Positions 23,192 through 34,793 of a stretch of 64,000 bases of DNA are shown here, piece after piece (the stretch's first letter is position 1; the number at the start of each line of letters is the position of its first letter). The stretch is taken from assembly GCA_958510825.1 (NCBI GenBank), contig OY294044.1, positions 84,800,895 through 84,864,894 of the forward strand. Reading direction: 5' to 3'. The position numbers and the translations under genes were made by a program. This stretch comes from Brachypterus glaber (taxonomy: Eukaryota; Arthropoda; Insecta; Coleoptera; Kateretidae). Under the pieces are notes generated by a model. It ran no database searches, was not told the DNA's origin, and worked only from the letters and a program-made list of their open reading frames with translations.

Positions 23192-24244
23192 CACTGCCGC
23201 AAATTAAATTCCGGACACCTAAAAAATTTACATTTTTTAAATTCAAATATTTCGAAAACTAATTAATGGATTTGACTGATTCTTTTTTGTTTTAAAGCTT
23301 AAAACTTCTCTACTTTTGTTTGTTTTAAGAATGTTAATTTTTTTTTTCGTATTAACAGCAACAAATAATGTACAACTATATTTTTTACCCCATCTTCTAG
23401 GACTTGCATGGTACGCCACTGCAACTGTTTATCAAATTATTAAAATTTTTCTTATTGCCGCAGTTTTAATGAATATTTTCTTTTTTATTTTTTTACATTT
23501 TAACTTCTGGTTTAGGAGATATCAGGATTTTCCTGGAAGTTGTCATTTTTCCCGTTAACTTAAAAAGTACTACATAAATTTGATTGATGCCGTGCTTTAA
23601 ATTTGAAGCTTAACCGAGTTACGTTTTTTTTTAATCAAGTTTATCAAAAATACAAATTTTGTTTAAAAAGCTTGAGTAGAAGAAAAACTAGGGTAACTCC
23701 GTCCGGCGGCAGTTCTGCGAAATCACCGTTAAGGCTCCCTCAGACGGCAATAAAAAGTTTCCCCGGGATGAAGAAACTGTAGAAGAAAAAGGAGTAAAAG
23801 ACATGAGCGTAGAAGAAGAAGTAAAAGACACGAACTTCAAATAAGAAACTCTGCCGATTTAGTACTTTTTGAGTTTTGCTGAAAAAATTACAACTTTCAG
23901 GAAAATCCTGATATCTCCTAAACCAGAAGGAAAAAAGTAAAAAAATTAAAAAGAAAATATTCATTAAAACTGCGGCAATAAGAAAGACTTTAATAATTTG
24001 ATAAACAGTTGCAGTGGCGTACCATGCAAGTCCTAGAAGATGGGGTAAGAAACATAGTTGTACATTATTTGTTGCTGTTAATATGAAAAAAAAAATTTAA
24101 TCATTCTTAAAACAAACATAAGTAGATAATGTTTAAGCTTTAAAACTAAAAAAGAATTAGCCAAATCCATTAATTAGTTTTTGAAATATTTGAATTTAAA
24201 AAATGTCAATTTTTTAGGTGTCCGGAATGTAATGTGCGGCAGTG
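23192..24244. mobile_element. Tc1/mariner-like foldback MITE, TA target duplication
   Basis: It starts CACTGCCGCAAATTAAATTC and ends with the inverse GAATGTAATGTGCGGCAGTG. TA lies on both sides (23,190-23,191 and 24,245-24,246). The 1053-bp element has arms of about 370 bp (GAATATTTTCTT, TTGCATGGTACGCCACTGCA and ATTAATGGATTTG all recur inverted) around a unique centre of about 300 bp. The TA duplication and CACTG start fit Tc1/mariner. The 74- and 80-codon mirror frames arise from the palindrome. Confidence 0.85.
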
Positions 24245-24734
24245 TATGAATATGAAGTTAATCTTGTTTGAAATAAAGTTTTTTTATATCGGTATAAATT
24301 ATCTGCCAAGAGCTTGTAGCTTAAGTCATCATCAAAGGGATATTATAGCTATAATAGCTTTGTCAGAACTTCTCACTAGTAATAATAATACTTATCATGA
24401 TACAGTTGTACATAAATAAAATGGCAGACGCTTTTATATTAGGGAGACTTTTCGTTTGGACTTTTTTTTATAATTGGAAAAAAATAATTTTTTTATATAT
24501 TTTTTTTTTTTTGAAAAGAATATTGTATTTATTGAACTGATTTATTTTGGACATATTTATAAAACATATTAGAAGTATAAAAAAATATGTTTTCTTGCAT
24601 TTTTAGTACATCCTGACCACTTCAGAGGGCGTCTTCCAAAAGACACTTCTTAAACGGCTCCACAGTTTTTGGGCTTCCTGTAATACAAAGAGTAAAAATT
24701 CCAACGGGATTTTATTCATAAGACTAAATACTAT

Positions 24735-24910
24735 ACCATAGTAACTAAACCTAAAAAATATTCTATTTTTAGTATTTTTATCATTTTATAAACATTTTTC
24801 TGAAAAATGAAAAAAAAAGCCATTAAAATTTTCAGAAAAATGTTTATAATATAATAATATAATATAATATTTTATTAAAAATAGAATCTTTTTTAGGTTT
24901 AGTTACTAGT
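24735..24910. repeat. AT-rich foldback
   Basis: AGTAACTAAACCTAAAAAAT pairs with TTTTTTAGGTTTAGTTACT. TATAAACATTTTTCTGAAAA pairs with its inverse near 24,830. Total length is about 170 bp. It abuts the next foldback. Confidence 0.65.
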
Positions 24911-24917
24911 ATTTACA

Positions 24918-25254
24918 TTGCTTGATTTTAGGTCTAATTACAGGCACAAAAAAATGTTTTTCATTGTCTTCAAACATTGTGCGTGTAGCCCAATATGTCC
25001 TCACATAAAAACAACTATAACGCATCATATCATAAAAAGTTCCCTTAGTTTGAAACCTACCCTGTCACTAAAAACCGAATTTATCTCTCAAAAATGTTAA
25101 AAAAATGTATATGTTATTTTTTTCGGTATACCCTGTATATCCGATAAAAAAATATAGTTGTTTTTATGTGAGGACATATTGGGCTACAGGCACAATGTCT
25201 GAAGACAATGAAAAATATTTTTTTGTAATTAGACCTAAAATCGAGCCATGTAGT
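24918..25254. repeat. Foldback with about 105-bp arms
   Basis: TTTTAGGTCTAATTACAGGC, CATTGTCTTCAAACATTGTG and CCAATATGTCCTCACATAAA all recur inverted between 25,150 and 25,250. The loop is about 130 bases. No target duplication identified. The frame at 25,105-25,368 reads through an arm and is not a gene. Confidence 0.7.
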
Positions 25255-25880
25255 GAATTTTCAAACTTTAAAGGTCACAGCTCCTCCATTTTGAAAGAAA
25301 ATTTCAGATTTTTTTTGAGGTTAGCAATTTACTATCCCTTTATACCGTTTCGTGTTAAAAAGGTTTAAATAAAAAATCCTTGGGCCTTAAAAAAAAATAA
25401 AAAAAGCTAAGCAAACATATTTTTTGAAAAATGGCTGTGAGCGACCTATAAACAAATTTAAGGGGTGAGACCTCCAAACTTTTTAATTTGAATTTTTTTT
25501 GGGTCACATATATACTAATATACTAATTTTTGATGGAATAAAAAACGGCCATACCTACGATTTTGTTCTCAACGAACATGTAATTCTGAAAGCATTAGAA
25601 ACAATATCCCGTTGTCAGTTATGGGGTGTTCGATTTTTTCATCTCCGTAAGCTTAAAGCCCACCATGATAGGCAAAAAAAACACTGTGGGCTATATCTCA
25701 AAAAACGAGCTGATCGAGAAAAACGGAAAAAGGTTTCGAAATCAGGGCATCAAATATAGCCAGATGAAACTAAAAGCTCCCAGGCAATTAAGAAAAAATC
25801 TTTTTTTTTTTAGAGCAGTGTTATTAAATACAATAACGGTCTGTGTAGCATGTTAGGCTGTATCTTACTAGTCCCACAAT
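25255..25880. other. No gene recognised
   Basis: Overlapping 76-86-codon frames occur at 25,499-25,856 in slightly less AT-rich sequence, but they show no domain and no splice context. Confidence 0.4.
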
Positions 25881-26092
25881 CCAACACCAGAATAAAAAGT
25901 TTTTCTTATTTGATTGATTCCAAAAGCGACACTTTTTGTTTAAGTTTTGCTGGCGAAAAGTTGGACTTTGTGGCTCTAGGGCCAAAAAGTTATTTTGGCC
26001 CGCTAAATAAAACTTGTAATTATAAAGCATTTTTTTTAAATAAGATACTTTACTGTAATATTTATAATGAAATATGACCTTTTGTTCACTTA

Positions 26093-26312
26093 GGGGCTGT
26101 CCATATATTACGTAACGCTAATTGGCCAAAATTCATACATTTCATGCCCCGTTTCTTGCGTTATTAAAGGCTGTAGAGATTTCATGTAACACCCCCCTAT
26201 TTGAGGGGGGTAGCCAAAATATAAACTCCCTACAGCCTTTAATAACACGAGAACCGGGCTGTGAAGTTATGAATTTCGGTCAATTTGCGTTACGTAATAT
26301 ATGGACAGCCCC
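26093..26312. mobile_element. Harbinger-like MITE GGGGCTGTCC, TTA target duplication
   Basis: 220 bp, starting GGGGCTGTCCATATATTACG and ending in the inverse CGTAATATATGGACAGCCCC. TTA lies at 26,090-26,092 and 26,313-26,315. Almost the whole element folds on itself, including CCCCCCTATTTGAGGGGGG at the centre. A single end of the same family is visible at 45,204-45,235. Confidence 0.9.
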
Positions 26313-26475
26313 TTATGGTCTTAAAATTTATGTTCTGTTTGACAAGATACAAGTATTATAATCATTTTATATAAATAAAACTTTCTTTTATAAAATAATC
26401 TCAAAACACGGTTAACCGGATTTATCCACTAAAATATATCACGAACACAAAATTTCAATAATAAAATCAACAATA

Positions 26476-27085
26476 GATTTTTTTTTATCTCTCCGAAAGA
26501 TTTTTTTCTGTGGTTTATTTAAACCAACTCCAATTCGAGGAAGGATCAATAATAATAATTATAATTTCTTAATTTAATTATAAAATCCATTTCAATATGT
26601 ATAATATTTAAATATAATTATAAAACGGTTTCAGAATATATTTTTATAACAAACACAGTTTAACACAAATTAATCGAAACAATAAGCTAATTTGAAAACA
26701 AAACCGCAGAAAAAACGATTCAGTTGTTTTTTTAGCTATTTTGTTAGATAGCAGTTTGTCATGGATAACTAGATAGGTAATAATTTTTTTTATCTCTCCG
26801 AAAGATTTTTTTCTGTGGTTTATTTAAACCAACTCCAATTCGAGGAAGGATCAATAATAATAATTATAATTTCTTAATTTAATTATTAAATCCATTTCAA
26901 TATGTATAATATTTAAATATAATTATAAAACGGTTTCAGAATATATTTTTATAACAAACACAGTTTAACACAAATTAATCGAAACAATAAGCTAATTTGA
27001 AAACAAAACCGCAGAAAAAACGATTCAGTTGTTTTTTTAGCGATTTTGTTAAATAGCAGTTTGTCATGGATAACTAGATAGGTAA
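26476..27085. repeat. 305-bp tandem duplication
   Basis: TATCTCTCCGAAAGATTTTT starts at 26,487 and again at 26,792, and both units run to GGTAATAAT. The units differ at only a few bases (for example AGCTATTTTGTTAGA versus AGCGATTTTGTTAAA). It lies wholly inside repeat copy B. Confidence 0.85.
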
Positions 27086-27185
27086 TAATGCAGCAAAAAT
27101 AAATATTTTTTAACAATTTAAAATTAAATTTATTAATAACTACTATTTTAACAATTTTTCATAATTAGTAACAATCGAATAAAAA

Positions 27186-27316
27186 ACATTTATAATACAT
27201 TGGCGAAAAGGTAAATTTTGATTTCGTAGGTTTTTTACCCTCGGGCCCGGCCGGCCGGCTTCTAAAAACCTGCTCAATTGAAAAATTTAACTTTTCGCCC
27301 TTGTATTATGAATTAC
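27186..27316. repeat. Foldback with GGCCGG-rich loop
   Basis: TAATACATTGGCGAAAAGGT mirrors ACTTTTCGCCCTTGTATTA. The centre holds CGGGCCCGGCCGGCCGGC, a strong GC spike in AT-rich DNA. The paralogue is at 16,320-16,465, where the GC run is absent. Confidence 0.6.
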
Positions 27317-27334
27317 TATTATGTATGTGTGGTA

Positions 27335-28569
27335 AACCCTCTTACTAAAAAAGGACTTGGATATAGAATTAGACTTTAGCGTCTGAAGCCTTTGTGTGAT
27401 ATTTAACGCCAGCCTGAGGCAGGAAATTTAGTTTAGGTATTTTAACACCAAAATAGTTGAATATCAGCTTTAACTAGAGAGAAATATTTTATTTTATTTA
27501 TTTTATTTTATAATAAATATATATTATACACACCTAAAATAACTTATTGGCTGCAATATTGGATTAAAATCGAAATTGTAATTTACTCTAAATTTTCTCA
27601 CATTTGGTACAGTAAGATCACTGGTACTACACAATATGCAAAAGTTGTGCAAATCGGCTGCAATATTGGATTACTGATTATGTTAATATAGACCAAAATC
27701 CTTGTTGGCCTATGTAATCAAAGTGACTAAAAGAATTTTTATTCACTTGTACTCTAATGTGACATTTTTAGGTTAGAAATTTTAAGTTAGAACTGGGTGC
27801 AATAACAGTGTCGACATGACAGACACAGTAATATATAGCTTTAAATGTTTATTTTTTTTTAACTTAATTTTTGCTTGCCCCAATGAAGACGTCGATCCGA
27901 CCAGTGATAGTAGCAAATACTTTATAATCTTATAATCATAAAAAGTAAAAAAAAAGGTTTTGTTCATTAATTTTTATCCTTAAGCTGAAGCTATTGTTTT
28001 AAATTAAACTTTTTTCAGCGTTTTTATCCCACTTTAATAATATAATTTTATAGCTCTATCATTTTTAATTAAAACTTTAACCCGTAATCGCAGACCTGTG
28101 GCCTGTTAGACGTACTCTGGAAGTCGATTTTTCGGAATATCCCTTCCAAGTGCACTTGGAGGTCTGCGCGTCTTAGTACCTTTTACACTATTAGTAGAGA
28201 GACAGGACTCACAGTCAGTTTGTGCGTAACTCAATGTTTTATACTATTTTTTACGTGAGCAAGTGTCCAGAGGACCTCAGGTCTATATTTTAAACATTAT
28301 ATGTTTTTTAATTGGACAAATTTTTGCAGTTTTTTTCTGGAAAATGCCCTATAATTATTTGTATTTATTACTAATAATATTAGGTTTTTATTATAGAAAA
28401 TATAACATTTACCTGAACCTTCTAAATTACAGTTTATTACTCCTAAAAGGAGATTCAACAACCCTCGCATAAGTCGGGTGGTAAGATTATGCATAAGCTG
28501 AGTTTAGACATAAAATTAACTTGGAGTTAGCCTTAAGGAAGGCTTATTACTTACGCTCTGCCAATAAAA

Positions 28570-28601
<32 letters not shown>

Positions 28602-30068
28602 CAGCCCATTTTTGTATAAGGCCAGTGTGTTTAGAATGCAATAGAAAAACATGTAAAAATTAACCAAAAAAGGTATTGTAGGTATTGTTTTTCATCCATG
28701 TGATTATTTTGAGAAAGTTATATTTTTTTAGACTGATATATGATTCATTAGTTTTTTCACATGTTTTTTTATTTTATTTTTTTGTTTTTTTTTTTGTATT
28801 TCATATTTTATGTAAGACATGTTTTATTTTTTACTTTTTGTACATTTATAAATAAAACCATTTATGCAATGGTTATGTTTTTACATTAAAGTCAAATAAC
28901 CAATAAAACCGTGAAAAATAAAAAAATATTAAAAAACACAATTTTTATTATTTTTTTCTTACAAAGGCAAATAACCATCTAAGAGACGTCACGTCTATGA
29001 CAGTGTGACTCAAATTTCAGGTCTGTAGTTACTGGTTAATCAGGATATTGATTATTTTTTGTTTGAGTTACCAGTTCACATCTGAAAGGAGTCTATCAGA
29101 TTTTGGGCAAAACGTGCAAAATAATAACATTTTGCAAACTTATGGATAATTAAGAAAACTTTCTTAAAATTTCCCGAAACATACTTTTTTAAAACTTATT
29201 TAATTTTGAAATTTTTAGACCAAGAAATACAGGAAATTACCAGGGTTCGAACACAGAGGGTGGCATACTCGCGCAGGTGATACGGAAAAGGAAGTGAGGA
29301 TTGGTCAGGACTTTCGAAGACGTATGCGTTTTTTGTTGCATTGTTGTCGGACGCATGCGCTGTATTGTTTGTTTAGAGACCTTTACATTTTTATAATTTT
29401 ATTTGGTTTTTGTTTTTAATTCTTGTGCCCTTGTTTTTTATATTAAATTTTAATTATTGTGTGTGTTTTATTTGAGAGAAAAATTCTCGTTTAATTGTTA
29501 ACTAAATGTAAACAAAGCTAAACTTGGCAACGTTGCGTAAGATAGCTATATAAAATTGATTGACTTGTAAGAGATGTAGAACCTAACAATGGCTGATTGG
29601 TGGAAAACAAAATTTTACGGAGTAGGTAACCCTCGGTGTTATATTCTTTACGAACCCTGGTAAATATCAACATCGCCAAATAAGAGTGTGATTGCTGAAA
29701 AAAAAATCGCGCTATTAATGAGCTGAGTGATGCGTTGTTGCCAAATTCGCGATAATAATACCTAGTAATCAGTTTTTCATTATTTATTTTCTTCATTTTG
29801 TATTTTTTTAAAACAAAAATATAATCATATATAACTATCAAAGACTGTCATTTTTTTCAAAAACAAAAATCGATACAGCAATTTAACTAGAATTGTTATA
29901 TACATTCCTAAATTGTACCTAAAATTGTAAATAAATAGGGCCTTCACCAAGAACCTTTAATAGTATCTTCCAAAAACATTTTGCCATTTTACCAACATCC
30001 ACTGCAGTGCACTGGTTGTTTGCTTTGGCCATTCTTTAAAATTTTAGATTCAGGACTACCGTGAAGAA
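27335..30068. other. No gene; one AAT microsatellite
   Basis: 2.7 kb without a supported gene. (AAT)n lies at about 28,569-28,595, preceded by GCCTTAAGGAAGGC and less AT-rich sequence from 28,440 that could be an unrecognised retroelement 3' end. Frames at 28,263-28,494 and 29,518-29,841 lack motifs. Sequence at 29,230-29,360 is less AT-rich but unassigned. Confidence 0.45.
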
Positions 30069-30070
30069 TA

Positions 30071-30279
30071 CAGTGCGATTATAAAGTTTCGAACAGTTTG
30101 AAAAGAAAATACTCTTCGTTTGAAGCCACGCCTCTGTTAGAGTTGTGCGCGACAAGCCCATGTGATTGCTACGTACAACAGCTTCGTGGCCAGTAAAACG
30201 CACACAGCTTTATTGCATTTTACTCATCGCTAATGCCAGTTTTGCATTAAAAAGTGTTCGGCACTTTATAATCGCACGG
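30071..30279. mobile_element. Tc1/mariner-like MITE, TA target duplication
   Basis: 209 bp. The left end CAGTGCGATTATAAAGTTTC and the right end, read inverted (CCGTGCGATTATAAAGTGCC), differ at few bases. TA flanks both sides (30,069-30,070 and 30,280-30,281). The interior does not fold back. No coding capacity. Confidence 0.75.
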
Positions 30280-30281
30280 TA

Positions 30282-31285
30282 TATCCTCGCTCATCTGAGA
30301 CAGATATTTTGTCTTGGCAATGTATTTTATAATTAGATCACCATCTTTTGTTATACTTTATTGATCAAATTTCTCAAGAATACTTCATACCGCAAATAGA
30401 TTTATCTTGAAGGGCATTAGTTTCAAGGTGTGCCAAAATCAATAAATATGAATTAAACAGAAACTTTAAAGCAGCAGTGGCCAAACCATAAATGCCACAA
30501 CGGGAAAACTAGATAAACAGTTACAAATTGTCACATTTACAGGTTGTAAATGGCCTTCACTTCTTTTTTTTTACTTTTATCCTGCATATCGTTTTGTAAA
30601 TTTCAGGACGTCGTATCACAATTTTTTTCGATTTTGAGATTTTGGACTTAAACGCTTTATATTATCAATTTATATCTAAAAAATAAGTTTCACCTGCTAT
30701 TTTTTTTTTAAATAACAAAAATATAAGCAAAATAGTAACGTCGTATCTTAGATGATTATAAATTAATAAATTTTTAAACCTCGTATCTCTTAATTCTAGT
30801 TAACTGACTATATTGGAACACACTTTTTGCATTTGGCGACGCTTTTTTAACATCTTATGCGCATGTTATAAAACTTTTTAAAGTTTAAATGTTTTAATAA
30901 TTAATAATTAATTATATTTTGTTAAAATATTAATATAATACTGTTTCAAAGCTCGTATCTTAAAAAAAATTATTAATTTTGACCATCAAAATGTCGTACC
31001 TATAAAAATTAGGTTTTTATTTGTATTTATTTATTTTAAACACAATAAAATGATTTAAGGTAAGTTAATCATTAAAAATGTTTTAAGTTTATATTAAAAA
31101 AGTACATTTTCAACATATGAATAACGCGAGAAAGAGTTATTTCTCATTCCTGTAAAGTTTTTTTGAGATACTGAAATTTACAAGATGATATATAGAAATT
31201 TCTACGAATAAGTTAAGTAAGCCAAATATTGCGACGTTAAGACATTTTATTTTTACTTCTTTCAAATTTATTTGAAATCACCTTT
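30282..31285. other. AT-rich region with scattered CGTATCT motifs
   Basis: No gene. CGTCGTATC, CGTCGTATCTTA, CTCGTATCTCTTAA, CTCGTATCTTAAA and GTCGTACCT recur between 30,608 and 31,005, at about 100-150-bp spacing, like internal repeats of a decayed element. Confidence 0.4.
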
Positions 31286-31925
31286 ATTTATCTTTATTTG
31301 TTTATTTATTAAGCAATATATTACAAAGTCAGGGGCAGCCCCAAATAAGCTTTAAGCTTGTGCTAGGGACTGCCCATTAATTTAGGCATACACAATTATC
31401 CAAAATAGTAATTATTATGTTTCCGACAGTAAATTTTAAATTTTCTTCTTTTTTCATTAGTTCTTAATAAATCTTTATGCTTCCCATATTATCTATCTTC
31501 TTATTAAGCAATTGTACCCATTTTCTTTATTTATTGTTACAATAAATATATGGGTAATAAATTAAAAAAAATCGGGAACTTAAAAAAAATTATTGCTATA
31601 AAAAAAATGCATGCTGTCAATATTAGGATCTCATGTCCCATATATTTCCACAGTACAAAAAAATTAACAAACTAATATAATAATATATTTATTTTCAGAA
31701 AAAGACTTTAATACCTAATAAGTACAATATAAATTCTTCTAATACAGCAAAAATTCTTCTAAAGTATACGGTTCGATTTCACAGACATAATCAAAATATT
31801 TCTTCCTAAATACTTTTAGATTATTATTTAAAAGTTTTATATATCGTGGAAGTTTATTGTAAAGTTGTATATACGAGTAATAGGAGCCTTTTTGATATGT
31901 AGCCAAAGAGTGCTTTTATTACTCT
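31286..31925 (-). pseudogene. 3' end of a CR1/L2-like LINE, decayed
   Basis: On the minus strand at about 31,880-31,740 a frame reads QLYNKLPRYIKLL and then VFRKKYFDYV and YTLEEFL. This is the usual C-terminal signature of CR1/Jockey-type LINE ORF2 proteins (compare LHNTASYQKSFTFFAVKLWN in the intact LINE of this window). The 3' untranslated part continues to about 31,290 and includes CCCTAGCACAAGCTTAAAGC, AAATAAATAAAC-type simple sequence and TTTATTTGGGGCTGCCCC (minus strand), a layout common for insect LINE 3' ends. The upstream ORF is missing or unrecognisable. Confidence 0.6.
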
Positions 31926-31929
31926 ATTT

Positions 31930-32744
31930 GACTTAGGTTTAAGATTTAAAAATAAATGTGAATTTTTATAAAAGAACATTACACACTCAAACACCTATTA
32001 CCTATATCTTTATTTTTGACAGACTAAAATTGATTCAAGATCACTCTGATTGGACTTTCAACAAAACATTATCCCATACCTCAGCAGGCTTTGAAAGTTG
32101 GAGAAAACCATCATCAAACAACTGTTATGAACATAACTCCTCAATACAAAAAGGGAGTTATTTACTATATGCAATATTAGGAGCATCGCAATAATTGATT
32201 CACCTACCTTACTAAAGTAGGTATTATTTTTATGTTATTAAATTTTGTATATCTAGCTCAAATCGTACTAAAATTATAGCAAAAATCCAGAAAATATAAG
32301 GTTAAGTTACTCCATATTAATTAACTTAGAGGCCTTACTTAAAATAAGTAAGGGGTATAAGGGTTGTGCTTAGCGTGACGATGAGTTACTAGGGGGGAGG
32401 CGGGACTGATGTAGAGTTACGATATATCCTTTATTATTTTTAAAGAAATAAAAGCAGTTTGTTTTTTTATCCAATTTTTTTTTATTTATTTATAGGGGGA
32501 GTATGTCCCAGCATTTCGAAGCATTACATGTGGGTAGCGGGAATTAAAATTGCTAAATTTTGTATTACGCATTTAAAGTATGACCCTGGACCTGGACCTG
32601 GACCTGCAGCAATAATAAATAAAAGTATACATTCTAAAATAGTTATTTTATATCTTTGCCTTGGTTCTCAAAGGGCGGATGTCACTTTGTCAATAGCAGT
32701 GTTTTCAAAATATTACATCAGAGTTGACTTGAAAACTCGAAGTT
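31930..32744. other. No gene recognised
   Basis: A 110-codon plus frame at 32,459-32,791 contains a short GGACCT repeat (32,582-32,604) that reads PGPGPGP. It runs into the next repeat and is not supported as a gene. A 78-codon frame at 31,958-32,194 also lacks motifs. Confidence 0.4.
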
Positions 32745-32920
32745 TGGTTAATCCTAGGACTGACGTGTTAAACCTGGGATTTACCAATTAGATGTGGTAA
32801 AACTACGAAAAAATGTATTATATATGTTACAGTAAAAGCAGGAAGTTTAGTTAATCCTAGGATTAACGTGTTAAACCTAGGATTTACCAATGTGGTAAAA
32901 GTACGAAAAAATGTATTATC
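32745..32920. repeat. Tandem pair containing CCTAGG palindromes
   Basis: Two about 100-bp units each carry TTAATCCTAGGA, GTGTTAAACCTRGGATTTAC and GGTAAAAC/GTACGAAAAAAT. An inverted relative is found at 35,995-36,030 (TAAATCCTAGGATTAA), next to another copy of the foldback end described below. Confidence 0.6.
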
Positions 32921-32963
32921 TATATAGTTTCGGACTTCTACCACGTCATAACGGTCAATCTTA

Positions 32964-33516
32964 AAGCCACTTTACACGGAGCAATTTGTGCGCAAGTTCG
33001 ATGCTTTGCAAGTTTGTTGCAAGAATGATTCAGTCACTGCGCATGCCTTCAGGCAAGTTTGAGGCCATTTTCGTGCCATCAAATTATTTAGAACATGTTC
33101 TATTTTTCGGCGATTTTCACGCAAGTTTTATGGTTATTTTCGTGATACCAACCTGGAAAAAAAAGTTACCAAATCGATTTCATTTTACTAATATAGTAGC
33201 AACTGCACAGTTAAAAATTATTATTATTATTAATAATAGGGCGGTCTTTCCAACTAAAAAACTTTCTTAAAAAGGCAAATGCTAGGTTATGTTTTTGTCA
33301 ACAAACGCAGAGACCATTGCCTCAACCTCAATGGCAGAGATACGTCAAAATTGTCTGGTTGGCAGTACTGTTTACCTTGCAATATATGGCACCAAACTTG
33401 CGTACAACTTGCTCCGTGAAAAGACAAATCAATGTCCAATTGTCCTCATGCTATATCTGGCAGCAAACTTGCATAGCATCAAACTTGCGTATAAATTGCT
33501 CCGTGTAAAGTGGTCT
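32964..33516. mobile_element. MITE copy 2, ACTTTACACGGAGCAA family, TTA target duplication
   Basis: 553 bp, starting AAGCCACTTTACACGGAGCA and ending in the inverse TGCTCCGTGTAAAGTGGTCT. TTA lies at 32,961-32,963 and 33,517-33,519. It aligns in reverse orientation with 580-1101 along its full length. The empty site CGGTCAATCATAGGATTTTCC at about 36,093 supports the borders. Frames of 63-94 codons inside mirror those of copy 1 and are not genes. Confidence 0.9.
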
Positions 33517-34164
33517 TTACGATTTTCCATTTCATATTGGTAAAAGCTAGATTTGGTTTTTAAAGAATTTCTTGTTGACGGTTATATCTATTAACAAAGT
33601 ACTGAAAAAAAAACATAAGCTACAAAAAGTAGATTTTTTATTTAAGACACTGTTATATTCTACATATTAATCAAGTAAAGTTATGAAGCTTTCAACATAT
33701 TGTAAATTTATAAAAGCTTAGTTGTTAGTACATGATAAACTTCCATGACATTTTGAATGGACAGCAGTCCAATACGTTAGGCAACATAAATTTAGGTCTT
33801 CAATACCAACCTAAAAAGATAAATCCCTAAAAATATTATATTTGGATTTTATCACAGTGCAACAAAAAATGTGCATGATATGCAAAAATATTAAAGAATA
33901 CATAAAACACCGGTGTTAATTAAGCTGTACCTTATTAAACACAAAAACAAGTACAAAATATTCACACACAACGGGGTATTATCAATGACTAAAATTAAGG
34001 AGTAGGTAGTAAGTTCTCTAGGAAACTTTAGACCTACTGTACACATAGCTGTGTTATAAAAATAAAAAAAAATAGTTTTTTACTTAAAAAAAAACAAATA
34101 TTTTACCTTCTTGTAATTTAAAATATAATCTAAAATGTTATTTTTACCTAATATATGCATAATT

Positions 34165-34455
34165 TTATTTTAAAACAATAATAATTATCATTTTATCTCT
34201 TTTTGTAGAACTTCTCTTTTTATCTAATCTAAATAGGCGGCAGTCCATTGCATAGTGCCGCATAGCCGGATGATCTACATAAACGTCTCTTGGTAGAACA
34301 TTTTCGAGTACAGTTATATCTTTGGAAGCCTTATCCGCCAGATAAAGACATTTTAGCACTACTTCTCTTACATTTATTTTATTAGCAGGAACATCCTCGA
34401 AAGTGATAAAAATGCGGAAAAATATGCAATTCAAAATGTCATGGAAGTTTTTCAT
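34165..34455 (-). other. Unrecognised 96-codon frame inside a foldback
   Basis: Not recognised. The first about 20 codons lie in the right inverted arm, and the same start sequence appears inverted at 33,730-33,760. The rest is unique to the centre. The middle (EDVPANKINVREVVLKCLYL, then LPRDVYVDHPAMRHYAMDC) has balanced composition and only moderately AT-rich codons, so it could be a remnant of an element gene or captured host exon. The end is lysine-rich and low-complexity. No splice join restored a longer frame. No function proposed. Confidence 0.25.
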
Positions 34456-34511
34456 GTACTAACAAGTAAGCTTTTATTAATTTATCTACAATAAACTTAT
34501 GTACTATGTTA

Positions 34512-34793
34512 CACTGATAAAAGAGTTTATTTGCGTCAACTAAATATTTGGTTGGATATGGTCAATTAAATTATTTGGTTGGGACAAATAAATTTTATTT
34601 GAGTCAAATAAATATTTAGTTCATGTAAACAAATATTTTAATTGCAAAACGATTTATTAATGGGAACAAAATAATTTATTTGGCAGAAATAAAATTTATT
34701 TGACTCACATAAAGTTTATTTGTCCCAACCAAATATTTAATTGGCCATATCCAACCAAATATTTAGTTGACGCAAATAAACAGTTTATCAGTG
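34512..34793. mobile_element. Palindromic MITE CACTGATAAA, TA target duplication
   Basis: 282 bp. It starts CACTGATAAAAGAGTTTATT and ends AACAGTTTATCAGTG, with TA on both sides (34,510-34,511 and 34,794-34,795). The arms pair for more than 100 bp (GCGTCAACTAAATATTTGGT, GGTTGGGACAAATAAA and their inverses). TA and the terminal CACTG suggest Tc1/mariner-type mobilisation. It interrupts the right arm of the 32.9-kb foldback. Confidence 0.85.

Larger units (their letters stand above)
25880..27330. mobile_element. Unknown dispersed repeat, copy B
   Basis: It is collinear with the pieces of 13,960-16,480 (see that entry). It lacks that copy's SINE, LINE pseudogene and half MITE. It carries its own Harbinger-like MITE at 26,093-26,312 and an internal 305-bp tandem duplication. 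At the MITE site the paralogue near 15,250 shows an uninterrupted CACTTTTAGTCTT, a natural empty site. Confidence 0.65.

Noticed and set aside
29518..29841. 107-codon minus-strand frame
   Set aside because: Composition follows the AT-rich background, with no motif or splice context.
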